64,000 nt of DNA from an uncultured Emticicia sp. (GCF_937903345.1 NZ_CALCZQ010000001.1:1-64000), one strand, 5' to 3'; numbered from the stretch's first letter, positions 18,076 to 27,072 are shown. Made by a program: numbers and translations. Notes: a model not told the origin generated them from the sequence alone.

Positions 18076-19419
18076 ATGAATCGTCGAAATTTTCTCTCAA
18101 CCAGCTTGGCAACCACAAGCGTTCCATTTATTGTAAAAAAACAACATCTCAAAGACGATAAAAAAGTGAGACTTGGCTTTATCGGTGTTGGTCTTCGAGG
18201 AAGAAACCACCTTCAACAAGCTTTATACCGTTCTGATGTAGAGATTCCTGCAATTTGCGATATTGACCTAAATTCGATTGCGGAAGCAAATAAATTATTT
18301 CAAAAGTTCGGCAAAAAAGAACCAATTGCTTACACAAAAGGCGAACGTGATTTTGAAAATATGGTTAAACGTGACGATCTTGACGGGATCATCATTGCGA
18401 CACCTTGGGAATGGCACGTGCCGATGTCGGTTGCTGCTATGAAAGCTGGTAAATATGCTGGAGTTGAAGTTTCGGCAACAGTTACCCTTCAAGAATCTTG
18501 GGATTTAGTTGATACCTACGAAAAAACAGGCTCTCATTGTATGATTCTCGAGAATGTTTGTTATCGTCGAGATATTATGTCAGTTTTAAATATGGTGCGT
18601 AAAAACATGTTCGGCGAAATGCTCTATGGGCATTGTGGCTATCAACACGATTTGCGTTTCGTAAAACTAAACGATGGTAAATCGGCCTACGGAAAAGGTG
18701 TTGAATTTGGCGAAAAAGGTTTCAGCGAAGCACGTTGGAGAACACAACATTCAGTTGATAGAAATGGAGACCTCTATCCTACGCATGGACTTGGGCCTGT
18801 TGCTCACTGGATGGATATAAATCGTGGAAATAAATTTGATTTCTTGACCTCAACTGCCACAAAATCTCGTGGTATGCACAATTATATTGTAGAAAATGGA
18901 GGAGAAAATCATCCAAATGCCAAAGTGAAATTTAAATGTGGAGATATTGTCACCACAACGATTCAATGTGCTAATGGTGAAAATATTGTAATTATTCACG
19001 ATACCAATAGTCCAAGACCATATTCTTTGGGCTTTAGAGCTCAAGGTACAAAAGGTATTTGGATGAATGACGGCAATCAGATTTATTTAGAAGGTGTTTC
19101 AAAAAAACATGATTCTTGGGAACCTTTTGCTGATTATCAAAAAGAATATGACCATCCCCTATGGAAACGTTTTGAACAAGATGCCGTCAATGCTGGTCAT
19201 GGCGGTATGGATTTTTTCGTCCTTCGTGCCTTTATTGAATCAGTAAAAAATAAAGTTGCACCTCCAATTGATGTTTATGATGCTGCGGCTTGGAGTGCCA
19301 TCAGCCCACTTTCTGAACTTTCAATTGCACGTGGAAGTTCCCCGGTTGAAATTCCAGATTTTACCCGTGGCAAATGGAAAACCAATAAACCAATCTTTGG
19401 ATTAAATGATAATTATTGA
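18076..19419 (+). CDS. GH109-type Gfo/Idh enzyme (NAD-dependent alpha-N-acetylgalactosaminidase-like), Tat signal
   Basis: 447 residues from ATG 18076; a TTG 30 bases earlier is less likely because the Tat signal begins MNRRNFLSTSLATTSVPF. GH109 enzymes use bound NAD+ to oxidise, eliminate and re-reduce the sugar while cleaving alpha-GalNAc. Family landmarks are VRLGFIGVGLRGRNHL, YTKGERDFENMVKRDDLDGI, ATPWEWHVPMSVAAMKAGKY, HCMILENVCYRRDIMSVLNM, and RWRTQHSVDRNGDLYPTHG followed by LGPVAHWMDINRGN. The EKP of ordinary Gfo/Idh enzymes is replaced by EVSAT, as in GH109. A sugar permease gene follows 61 bases downstream. Specificity for GalNAc is inferred from family; other GH109 activities exist. 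Confidence 0.87.
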   Translation: MNRRNFLSTSLATTSVPFIVKKQHLKDDKKVRLGFIGVGLRGRNHLQQALYRSDVEIPAICDIDLNSIAEANKLFQKFGKKEPIAYTKGERDFENMVKRDDLDGIIIATPWEWHVPMSVAAMKAGKYAGVEVSATVTLQESWDLVDTYEKTGSHCMILENVCYRRDIMSVLNMVRKNMFGEMLYGHCGYQHDLRFVKLNDGKSAYGKGVEFGEKGFSEARWRTQHSVDRNGDLYPTHGLGPVAHWMDINRGNKFDFLTSTATKSRGMHNYIVENGGENHPNAKVKFKCGDIVTTTIQCANGENIVIIHDTNSPRPYSLGFRAQGTKGIWMNDGNQIYLEGVSKKHDSWEPFADYQKEYDHPLWKRFEQDAVNAGHGGMDFFVLRAFIESVKNKVAPPIDVYDAAAWSAISPLSELSIARGSSPVEIPDFTRGKWKTNKPIFGLNDNY

Positions 19420-19480
19420 CATTAACGATTTAACAAAGACATTTTTTCAGCTTTGAGGGTTTCAAAAATAAACAAAAATT

Positions 19481-20704
19481 ATGCAAGAAAATAAAAACTA
19501 CACGGGTCCATTAATCATAATCGGGCTTTTATTCTTTGTGTTTGGCTTCGTTACATGGGTCAATGGAACATTAATTTCATTTTTCAAAAATGCTTTTGGC
19601 TTAAGCAATGCAAATTCTTATTTGGTAACATTCGCTTTCTTCATTTCTTATACAATCATGGCGATTCCGTCTTCGTTTGTATTAAAAAAAGTTGGATTCA
19701 AAAAAGGGATGTCGATCGGTTTAGCAATTATGGCCATTGGTACTTTCACTTTTGTACCTGCCGCCAAAGCTGAATCTTATCCTTTATTTCTAATTGGCTT
19801 ATTCACAATTGGAATTGGTCTTACATTACTACAAACGGCATCAAATCCTTATGCAACAATACTTGGCCCTCGTGAGAGTGCAGCTCAACGTATTAGTATA
19901 TTAGGAATTGCCAATAAAACAGCAGGGATTATCAGTCAAAAAATATTTGGTGGAATTCTTTTAACAGGCAGTGTAGTAGGTGCTGCCATTTCACCAAAAG
20001 CGGAACTGGAAAAAGTGATAACTCCCTATTTGATACTTACTGTAGTATTAATAATTTTGGCAGTTTTAATATTACTAACTAAAGGCTTGCCAGAAGTAAG
20101 TGAAGAACAAGAAAGTGTAGATGGTTCGAAAAGCACAAACCAAATGAGTGTTTTTGAATTTCCAAATTTAGTACTAGGACTCATCGCACTGTTTTGCTAT
20201 GTTGGTGCAGAGGTTATCGCCGGAGATTCAATAATCAGTTACGGTATTTCATTAGGATTTACGACAGAAGAAGCCAGCCAGTTTGGTACATATACACTTT
20301 GGTTAATGATGTTGGGCTATATTTTGGGAATTGTTTTAATTCCGAAATATGTGTCGCAACAAACTTGGCTAAAACTTTCATCAATATTTGGCATAATCAT
20401 TACTATATTTGCATTGGTAACAACAGGCTTTACTTCTGTACTGTGCATAGCAATCTTAGGTTTAGCAAATGCCATCATGTGGCCAGCGATTTGGCCACTT
20501 GCCATAGATGGACTCGGTAAATTCACAAAAACCGGTTCAGCTTGGTTAATTATGATGATTGCAGGAGGAGCAATTTTGCCACTTATTTACGGTAGCTTAG
20601 CAGATTATTTGCATAGTTCACAGACTGCATACTCCATTATGATACCTTTATACGGATTTGTGTTGTATTTTGCTATGTTTGGATACAAAAAGAAAGCTTG
20701 GTAA
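19481..20704 (+). CDS. MFS sugar permease, FucP/NagP-like
   Basis: 407 residues with about twelve membrane segments. It belongs to the FHS (fucose-galactose-glucose:H+) family: note FVTWVNGTLISFFKNAFGLS, the conserved GLTLLQTASNPYATILGP, and IMWPAIWPLAIDGLGKFTKT near the end. Members take up L-fucose, glucose/galactose or N-acetylhexosamine by proton symport. The preceding GH109 gene suggests GalNAc or a fucosylated sugar. The thiolase gene starts 24 bases after it, so the whole run 18076-21913 may be one operon. Confidence 0.88.
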   Translation: MQENKNYTGPLIIIGLLFFVFGFVTWVNGTLISFFKNAFGLSNANSYLVTFAFFISYTIMAIPSSFVLKKVGFKKGMSIGLAIMAIGTFTFVPAAKAESYPLFLIGLFTIGIGLTLLQTASNPYATILGPRESAAQRISILGIANKTAGIISQKIFGGILLTGSVVGAAISPKAELEKVITPYLILTVVLIILAVLILLTKGLPEVSEEQESVDGSKSTNQMSVFEFPNLVLGLIALFCYVGAEVIAGDSIISYGISLGFTTEEASQFGTYTLWLMMLGYILGIVLIPKYVSQQTWLKLSSIFGIIITIFALVTTGFTSVLCIAILGLANAIMWPAIWPLAIDGLGKFTKTGSAWLIMMIAGGAILPLIYGSLADYLHSSQTAYSIMIPLYGFVLYFAMFGYKKKAW

Positions 20705-20728
20705 GCAGCATAATTTTCATAAACCAAC

Positions 20729-21913
20729 ATGTTCGTGCAACAATCTTTTATAATTTCGGCAGTTCGTACTCCCATTGGCAGTTTTGGTGGATCACTATCA
20801 AGTATTACCGCTCCAAAACTTGGAGCTTTGGCAATAAAAGCTGCCATTGAAAAAGCAGGTATTGAACCTCACCTAGTTGAAGAGGTACTTTACGGCAATG
20901 TATGTCAAGCAAATATTGGTCAAGCTCCGGCACGTCAAGCAACTCTTGGTGCAGGTTTAAGTAATAAAACCAATGTAACGACCATAAATAAAGTTTGTGC
21001 TTCAGGAATGAAATCGATTATGTTTGGTAGTCAATCTATCGAACTTGGTCACAACGATATTGTAGTAGCTGGTGGCATGGAAAGTATGTCTAATATACCA
21101 TTTTACTTATCGAAAGCTCGTTATGGGTATGGTTATGGAAACGGAGAATTGATTGATGGTTTGGCAAAAGATGGTTTGGTAAACGTATATGACAATAAGG
21201 CTATGGGCTGTTTTGCCGATGCAACTGCCATTAAATTTGAGATAAGTCGAGAAGAACAAGATGCTTATGCAATCCAATCTTATAAACGTTCGGCTGAGGC
21301 TTGGGCAAATGGTATTTTTGCCAACGAAGTAATAGCCGTTGAAGTAACCGACCGCAAAGGAAACGTAAAAGTAATTTGGGAAGATGAGGAATTCAAAAAC
21401 GTTAATTTTGAAAAAATATCTACTTTGCGTCCTGTTTTTACTAAAGAAGGAACAGTAACTGCAGCGAATGCCTCAACAATTAATGATGGTGCAGCAGCTA
21501 TAGTTCTTGCCTCTTCCAAAGCAGTTGCGACGAACAATTTAAATCCAAAAGCAAAAATTATTTCGTATGCCGATGGAGAACATGAGCCAGAATGGTTTAC
21601 CACTGCACCAATTATTGCTGCCGAAAAAGCACTAAAAAGAGCAGGTTTGACAATGTCAGACATTGATTTTTTTGAAGTAAATGAAGCATTTGCAGTAGTT
21701 CCGATGGCATTTGCAAAACATTTTGACATTAGTAACGAAAAATTAAATATTTTGGGGGGAGCCGTTTCACTTGGGCATCCACTGGGTTGTTCAGGTGCAA
21801 GAATTGTAACAACACTCGTAAATGTGCTTCAAAACAATAATGCAAAGTACGGAATGGCCGCAATTTGTAATGGAGGAGGCGGTGCAAGTGCCATAATCAT
21901 AGAAAAAATTTGA
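20729..21913 (+). CDS. Acetyl-CoA C-acetyltransferase (thiolase)
   Basis: 394 residues. Condenses or cleaves acetyl-CoA units (acetoacetyl-CoA). The N-terminus SFIISAVRTPIGSFGGSL is the usual thiolase opening, the nucleophile Cys is in NKVCASGMKSIMFGSQ, and the second catalytic site is in GAVSLGHPLGCSGARIVTTL, with NEAFAVVPMAF before it. Length matches biosynthetic/degradative thiolases of the AtoB/PhaA type. It follows the sugar permease by 24 bases and precedes the GHMP kinase by 64; a metabolic reason for this order is not evident. Confidence 0.93.
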   Translation: MFVQQSFIISAVRTPIGSFGGSLSSITAPKLGALAIKAAIEKAGIEPHLVEEVLYGNVCQANIGQAPARQATLGAGLSNKTNVTTINKVCASGMKSIMFGSQSIELGHNDIVVAGGMESMSNIPFYLSKARYGYGYGNGELIDGLAKDGLVNVYDNKAMGCFADATAIKFEISREEQDAYAIQSYKRSAEAWANGIFANEVIAVEVTDRKGNVKVIWEDEEFKNVNFEKISTLRPVFTKEGTVTAANASTINDGAAAIVLASSKAVATNNLNPKAKIISYADGEHEPEWFTTAPIIAAEKALKRAGLTMSDIDFFEVNEAFAVVPMAFAKHFDISNEKLNILGGAVSLGHPLGCSGARIVTTLVNVLQNNNAKYGMAAICNGGGGASAIIIEKI

Positions 21914-21977
21914 TATTTATAAACCAAATTTGAACCTTGCAAGATAATTTCAATCTCGTAAGGTTTTTTTTATTGAA

Positions 21978-23306
21978 ATGAAAGTAAATTCTGATTCAAG
22001 TAGTAATCTTCAAAAGTTTTTTGGTCCAAATCAAGTTTTGATACAAGCTACTTCCCCTGGCAGAATGGACGTAATGGGCGGTATAGCCGATTATTCAGGC
22101 TCATTCGTGCTTCAAAAATCAATTTCGCAAAAAGCCACAATAACCGTTGGTATAAGAAATTACAATCAACTACGAATAAAAAGTTTAGATGTCTCTTTTC
22201 AAAACGAAATCTATGTTGATTTGGATGAACTGCCTAAAAATTACGAAGAGGCCCAAGAATATCTAAAAAAAATCAAAGGTGGAGATTGGGCTTCTTATAT
22301 CATTGGTTGTTATTTGGTTTTGTGCAACGAGAAAAAAATAAAACTTGGTGGACTTGACATTTTAATTCAATCAGATGTGCCAGTTGGAAAAGGAGTTTCA
22401 TCTTCAGCAGCATTGGAGGTAGCCACATTGAAGGCTATTACAGAACTTTACAATATTGAATTAATTGATACCCAACTACCAAAATTTGCACAAAAAGCAG
22501 AAAATTTGGTAGTAGGAGCTCCTTGCGGCTTGATGGATCAATTGGCATCCTATTTTGGTCATAATAATAAATTGTTACCAATTTTATGTCAACCTGACCA
22601 ACTCTACGATTTAGTTGAAATTCCCCAAAATTTATATTTTGTTGGTATTGATAGCGGTGTGAAACACGCAGTAAGTGGAGCTTCTTATAGCGAGGTTCGT
22701 ACTGCAGCATTTATGGGTTATTCGATTATTGCACAAAAATTAGGACTTTCAAAGGTCGATTTAGTTAAACAAACGGAAGTAAAATTACCATATAATGGAT
22801 TTCTAAGCAATATCAGTCCATCATTATTCGAGGCTAATTTCGAACGAAACTTAGATTCGATGTATGGAAAAGACTTCATTAAAGACTTTGGAGTTGTAAC
22901 CGACAAACTATCGGTGATAAATCCAGATGTATTTTACAATATCAATGCTTGTACTAAACATCCGATTTACGAAAATCATCGGGTAAAATCTTTTATTCAA
23001 CTTTTAAAATCAGTTGATGAAAAAAACCATAAGGATATTTTACCAATAATGGGAGAATTGATGTTTCAATCTCATGAAAGTTATAATAATTGTGGCTTAG
23101 GTAATGAAATGACCGATAAAATTGTTTCTATGGCAAGAAAAAAAGGTATTGAAAACGAAATTTATGGTGCAAAAATCACTGGTGGTGGTAGTGGCGGAAC
23201 GATTTGCTTAATGGTTTACGGTGAAAGAGGATTAGAATCCGCAAACCAAATTTTTAAAGAATATAAAGACCTAACAAATCAAAATTCGTTGGTTTTTATT
23301 GAATAG
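21978..23306 (+). CDS. GHMP-family sugar kinase, galactokinase/L-arabinokinase-like
   Basis: 442 residues with the three GHMP motifs: SPGRMDVMGGIADYSGSF near residue 27, the ATP loop PVGKGVSSSAALEVATLKAI near 135, and the C-terminal AKITGGGSGGTICL. The opening motif, the segment VVGAPCGLMDQLASYFG, and ACTKHPIYENHRVKSF closely resemble the kinase domain of plant L-arabinokinase (ARA1) as I remember it, more than bacterial GalK with its GEHTDYN motif. It would phosphorylate a hexose or pentose at C1. Substrate is not proven. The preceding FucP-type permease fits a sugar salvage role. Confidence 0.82.
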   Translation: MKVNSDSSSNLQKFFGPNQVLIQATSPGRMDVMGGIADYSGSFVLQKSISQKATITVGIRNYNQLRIKSLDVSFQNEIYVDLDELPKNYEEAQEYLKKIKGGDWASYIIGCYLVLCNEKKIKLGGLDILIQSDVPVGKGVSSSAALEVATLKAITELYNIELIDTQLPKFAQKAENLVVGAPCGLMDQLASYFGHNNKLLPILCQPDQLYDLVEIPQNLYFVGIDSGVKHAVSGASYSEVRTAAFMGYSIIAQKLGLSKVDLVKQTEVKLPYNGFLSNISPSLFEANFERNLDSMYGKDFIKDFGVVTDKLSVINPDVFYNINACTKHPIYENHRVKSFIQLLKSVDEKNHKDILPIMGELMFQSHESYNNCGLGNEMTDKIVSMARKKGIENEIYGAKITGGGSGGTICLMVYGERGLESANQIFKEYKDLTNQNSLVFIE

Positions 23307-23360
23307 GTACATTTTACGTATATCGAACAAATCAATGAAACATCGTATTTGATTTTTGAC

Positions 23361-23368
23361 TAATTTTG
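23361..23368 (+). promoter_or_regulatory. -7 box upstream of M20 amidohydrolase
   Basis: TAATTTTG fits TAnnTTTG, 26 bases before the ATG at 23395. Confidence 0.4.
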
Positions 23369-23394
23369 AATAAACTAAACAAATAATAAAATCA

Positions 23395-24756
23395 ATGAAA
23401 AAAATCCTAACTCTGGCCCTGTGTATGTCTTATGGACTTACATTCGGACAATCATCCTTAAAACCTAAAATTAATACCAATGCCGATGCAATTGAGAAAA
23501 AAGTTATCGCATGGCGTCGTGACTTCCATGAACATCCTGAATTGGGAAATATGGAAACTCGAACATCAAAAATAGTTGCTGATCACCTTCGTTCAATTGG
23601 TATTGAGGTACAAGAAAACGTAGCAGTAACTGGTGTAGTTGGAATTCTGAAAGGTGGAAAGCCTGGCCCGGTAGTAGCCCTTCGTGCTGATATGGATGGA
23701 CTTCCAGTTACTGAGCGAGTTGATATTCCATTCAAATCAACAGTAAGTACAATTTATAACGGTCAAAAAACGGGTGTAATGCACGCTTGCGGACACGATT
23801 CACACGTGGCTATTTTAATGGGTGTTGCTGAAGTTTTAGCTTCAATGAAAAGTGAAATAGCTGGAACTGTAAAATTCTTATTTCAACCAGCAGAAGAAGG
23901 TGTTTACGACCCAAAACTATTGAAAAATGGTAAATCAGGTGCAGAATTGATGGTAATGGAAGGCGTGATGGAAAATCCAAAAGTCGATGCTGTTTTTGGT
24001 TTACACATCAGTTCGGTTACAGAAGTAGGAACGATTGGCTTCCGTCCTGGTGCAACGATGGCCGCAGTTGACCAATTAGGAATTAAAATTAACGGTAAAC
24101 AGACACACGGAGCAAATCCTTGGTCAGGTATCGACCCAATTGTTACGGCTTCACAAATCGTCATGGGTTTACAAACAATCGTTAGCCGTAACGTAAATAT
24201 TACTGAAAACCCAGCTATTGTAACTGTTGGAGCAATTCATGGAGGAATTCGCCAAAATATTATCTCAGAAAACTTAGATATGATTGGTACAATCAGAACT
24301 TTCGGAACTGAACAACGTGAATTAGTACATAGAAGAATCAAAGAGGTTGCAGTTAATATTGCTGAAAGTGCTGGTGCTAAAGCAGATGTAACAATCGACA
24401 CAGGATACCCAGTCACATACAATGACCCAACTTTAACAGAAAAAATGATTGGTTCGGTTGAAGGAGTTGCAGGTAAAGAAAATGTGAAGGTGCAACCTGT
24501 ACAGACCGGTGCAGAAGATTTTAGTTTCTTCCAGCAAAAAGCCCCAGGTTTCTTTTATTTCTTAGGTGGAAAACCAAAAGGTAGCACAACCCCGGCCCCA
24601 CACCATACACCTGATTTTTATATCGATGAATCTGGTTTTACTCTTGGAGTAAAATCGCTGGCCGCTTTAACAGTTGATTACATGGAAATGAATGCCATAA
24701 AAACAACTGATAATCAAGCAAGTGCAACTAATAAAAAAGCAAAAAAGAGTAAATAA
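23395..24756 (+). CDS. Secreted M20 family amidohydrolase / metallopeptidase
   Basis: 453 residues with a signal peptide (MKKILTLALCMSYGLTFGQ). The M20D amidohydrolase family hydrolyses N-acyl or amide bonds (aminoacylase, IAA-amino acid hydrolase, carboxypeptidase types). Metal-site motifs are visible: ALRADMDGLPV, MHACGHDSHVAILMGVAEVL, FQPAEEGVYDP, FGLHISS and the late PVQTGAEDFSFFQQKAPGFF. The C-terminus is Lys-rich (ATNKKAKKSK). Predicted periplasmic. The gap after it is filled by an inverted heptad repeat rather than by a typical terminator. Confidence 0.9.
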   Translation: MKKILTLALCMSYGLTFGQSSLKPKINTNADAIEKKVIAWRRDFHEHPELGNMETRTSKIVADHLRSIGIEVQENVAVTGVVGILKGGKPGPVVALRADMDGLPVTERVDIPFKSTVSTIYNGQKTGVMHACGHDSHVAILMGVAEVLASMKSEIAGTVKFLFQPAEEGVYDPKLLKNGKSGAELMVMEGVMENPKVDAVFGLHISSVTEVGTIGFRPGATMAAVDQLGIKINGKQTHGANPWSGIDPIVTASQIVMGLQTIVSRNVNITENPAIVTVGAIHGGIRQNIISENLDMIGTIRTFGTEQRELVHRRIKEVAVNIAESAGAKADVTIDTGYPVTYNDPTLTEKMIGSVEGVAGKENVKVQPVQTGAEDFSFFQQKAPGFFYFLGGKPKGSTTPAPHHTPDFYIDESGFTLGVKSLAALTVDYMEMNAIKTTDNQASATNKKAKKSK

Positions 24757-24765
24757 AACTTAAGT

Positions 24766-24829
24766 TATCAATTATCAATTAACAATTACTCCTTTTGTTA
24801 ATTGATAATTGGTAATTGGTAATTGATAA
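24766..24829. repeat. Inverted array of 7-base repeats (hairpin)
   Basis: Three heptads TATCAAT/TATCAAT/TAACAAT (24766-24786) are followed by four in the opposite orientation, TAATTGA/TAATTGG/TAATTGG/TAATTGA (24799-24826). The arms 24769-24785 and 24795-24811 are perfectly complementary over 17 bases with a 9-base loop, and wobble pairs extend the stem. The element fills nearly all of the gap between the M20 and YrdC-family genes and ends 3 bases before the latter's ATG. It could serve as a terminator or mRNA-stabilising stem. Confidence 0.85.
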
Positions 24830-24832
24830 AAT

Positions 24833-25462
24833 ATGTCTGCTGAAATTATTGAATTATATCAAGGAAATTTAGATGAAAGAAAACTTCAAAAAGTGGTCGA
24901 ATGTCTGAAAAATGGTGGTATAATTATTTATCCGACTGATACAGTCTATGCGATGGGTTGCGATATATTCAATACAAAAGCAGTAGAAAAATTAAGTAAA
25001 ATAAAAGGTATAAAACTACAAAACAACAATTTTTCAATTGTTTGTCACGATTTGAGTAATATTTCTACTTACGCAAAAGTTACGAATAATACTTTCAGAT
25101 TGTTAAAAAGAGCCTTACCTGGCCCTTTTACATTTATTCTTCAAGCAACAGGTGATTTACCTAAAACACTCCAAACCAAACGAAAAACTATTGGTATTAG
25201 AATTCCAGACCATGAAATTCCATTAAAAATCATTGAAATGTTGGGTAATCCAATCATTACAACTTCAGTAAAAGATGACATTGATGATATAATGGAATAT
25301 CCAAATGAGATAGAAGTAATTTTTTCACAAAATAGTGAAAAAGTCGATATTATAATAGACGGAGGTTGGTGTGGAATAGAACCTTCGACGGTAGTTTTGG
25401 CAGTTGACGATAATTTTGAAGTAATTCGTGAAGGAATCGGAGATTTGAGTGAGTTTTTGTAG
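24833..25462 (+). CDS. Sua5/YciO/YrdC family protein (threonylcarbamoyl-AMP synthase-like)
   Basis: 209 residues. TsaC/Sua5 enzymes make threonylcarbamoyl-AMP for t6A37 of tRNAs. The family nucleotide/substrate pocket is seen in GGIIIYPTDTVYAMGCDI, KLSKIKGI, RALPGPFTFILQAT and IGIRIPDHEIPLKIIEML. The KGI region and the overall length look closer to the YciO branch than to TsaC, so catalytic equivalence to TsaC is uncertain. It is convergent with mtaB, whose product modifies the t6A nucleoside, which supports a tRNA role. Confidence 0.83.
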   Translation: MSAEIIELYQGNLDERKLQKVVECLKNGGIIIYPTDTVYAMGCDIFNTKAVEKLSKIKGIKLQNNNFSIVCHDLSNISTYAKVTNNTFRLLKRALPGPFTFILQATGDLPKTLQTKRKTIGIRIPDHEIPLKIIEMLGNPIITTSVKDDIDDIMEYPNEIEVIFSQNSEKVDIIIDGGWCGIEPSTVVLAVDDNFEVIREGIGDLSEFL

Positions 25463-25476
25463 CACAACCATTTCGG

Positions 25477-25495
25477 CGACACTCGGCCGCTGTCG
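25477..25495. terminator. Weak GC-rich hairpin between convergent genes
   Basis: CGACA (25477-25481) pairs with TGTCG (25491-25495) around a GC-rich 9-base loop that contains CGGCCG. It sits between the convergent YrdC-family and mtaB genes. There is no long T run, so terminator function is only possible. Confidence 0.3.
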
Positions 25496-25549
25496 TCTGA
25501 TTTTCAAGTTTTACTTACTATCCATCACGATTAAAAAGATATTTTAACA

Positions 25550-26896
25550 TCAATGCACCACAAATTTTTCAACTTCTGCTACTTCAACCAACATTTTATC
25601 ATTTATTGAAGATAAACTTACTTGCTTTGTTTCGTTGATAAGCATCGGGTCATATTTGGCAGTTACACGCACATAATTTTCTGTCCAGCCGTGCATATTT
25701 CCGTCTTCAATATCTTCCTCAAAAAGCACAGAAAATTGTTTACCAAGCTGACTTTCATAGAAAAATCTCTTTTTCTTATCAGATAAAATATGAAGCATTT
25801 TCGAGCGTAGGGCACGTTTGTTTTGCGGAACAGTCGGCTTGATAGCGATTGCAGTTGTATTTGGTCTTTCTGAATAAGTAAATACATGTAAGTAACTGAT
25901 ATTTAATTCATTCAAGAAATTGTAAGTTTCCAAAAACTCTTCGTCAGATTCGCCTGGGTGGCCAACAATTACATCAACACCAATGCAACAATTAGGCATT
26001 AATTGCTTGATTTTATTGACTCTTTCTTCATAAAGTTCACGCTTATAACGGCGTTTCATCAAAGCTAAAACTTTACTCGAACCCGATTGTAATGGAATAT
26101 GAAAATGAGGCACAAATCGCTTTGATTTTGCCACAAACTCAATAATTTCATCTGTCAAAAGATTAGGTTCAATACTCGAAATACGGAAACGCTCAATACC
26201 TTTAATCTCATCTAATTCTTTAATTAAATCAAAGAAAGTTTCAACTCTAATACCATTATGCAAGCCGAAATCACCAATATTTACGCCTGTCAATACGATT
26301 TCCTTGACTCCACTTTCGGCAATTTCATTAGCAGCATTAACCACATTAGTGATAGAATCTGAACGACTTTTCCCACGAGCCAACGGAATCGTGCAATAAG
26401 AACAAGGATAATCACAGCCATCTTGCACTTTCAAGAAAGTACGGGTACGGTCATTTAAAGAGTATGAAGTATGATAATCAACGACTTCTTCGATATTTGA
26501 ATTAAAAATTGCTGAGCGACGCTTTGCCTCTTTTTCAGATTGCCCACGAGGAACTTTTACAAAATCACCTAATAAATCAACTAGACGAAATTTTTCAGCC
26601 GCACCTAAAACAGCATCTACACCTTCAATTTCAGAAATTTCTTGTGGTTTTAATTGTGCATAGCAACCAATAATTGCTACATAGCCATCAGGATTTACTC
26701 GATTGGCTTCTTTGACAATCTTTTTACATTTTTTATCGGCATTTTCAGTAACCGAACAAGTATTTATAATGAAAATATCGGGAGTTTCATTAAATTCTAC
26801 CTTCTGATAACCACGAGTTTCAAACATTCGTCCGATTGTCGAGGTTTCTGAATAATTTAATTTACAACCAAGTGTATAAAAAGCTACTTTTTTCAT
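25550..26896 (-). CDS. mtaB: tRNA (t6A37) methylthiotransferase MtaB
   Basis: 448 residues. Radical-SAM methylthiotransferase that converts t6A37 to ms2t6A37 in ANN-decoding tRNAs. Order of domains: N-terminal UPF0004 domain with three cluster cysteines (TLGCKLN, INTCSVTENAD, IIGCYAQLKP), the radical SAM CxxxCxxC (GCDYPCSYCTIPLARG), GEsd-type PGESDEEF, and a C-terminal TRAM-like region. The start KKVAFYTLGCKLNYSETS is typical of the MtaB subfamily rather than MiaB or RimO. Convergent with the YrdC-family gene, another t6A-linked protein. Confidence 0.93.
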   Translation of the reverse strand: MKKVAFYTLGCKLNYSETSTIGRMFETRGYQKVEFNETPDIFIINTCSVTENADKKCKKIVKEANRVNPDGYVAIIGCYAQLKPQEISEIEGVDAVLGAAEKFRLVDLLGDFVKVPRGQSEKEAKRRSAIFNSNIEEVVDYHTSYSLNDRTRTFLKVQDGCDYPCSYCTIPLARGKSRSDSITNVVNAANEIAESGVKEIVLTGVNIGDFGLHNGIRVETFFDLIKELDEIKGIERFRISSIEPNLLTDEIIEFVAKSKRFVPHFHIPLQSGSSKVLALMKRRYKRELYEERVNKIKQLMPNCCIGVDVIVGHPGESDEEFLETYNFLNELNISYLHVFTYSERPNTTAIAIKPTVPQNKRALRSKMLHILSDKKKRFFYESQLGKQFSVLFEEDIEDGNMHGWTENYVRVTAKYDPMLINETKQVSLSSINDKMLVEVAEVEKFVVH

Positions 26897-26960
26897 ATTT
26901 TAAATGATTAAGGAAAACTTCTGTTTAAGAGAAGGCTCCTTTTTCGTATTTTTCAAATTA

Positions 26961-26968
26961 CAAAGTTA
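26961..26968 (-). promoter_or_regulatory. -7 box upstream of mtaB
   Basis: TAACTTTG on the minus strand fits TAnnTTTG and lies 64 bases before the mtaB start. Confidence 0.35.
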
Positions 26969-27072
26969 GCTAAAAAACAGTTCGTATTCAGCAGGAAATC
27001 TAATTTTCGATATACAGCAAATTCAAAAACTGCACTATTTCAAGAAGATTTATAAACATACTTTACATATTG

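Noticed and set aside
5072..19419. The two Gfo/Idh genes as a recent duplication
   Set aside because: They share the fold and a Tat signal, but one has EKP and the other the GH109 motif set; they belong to different subfamilies.
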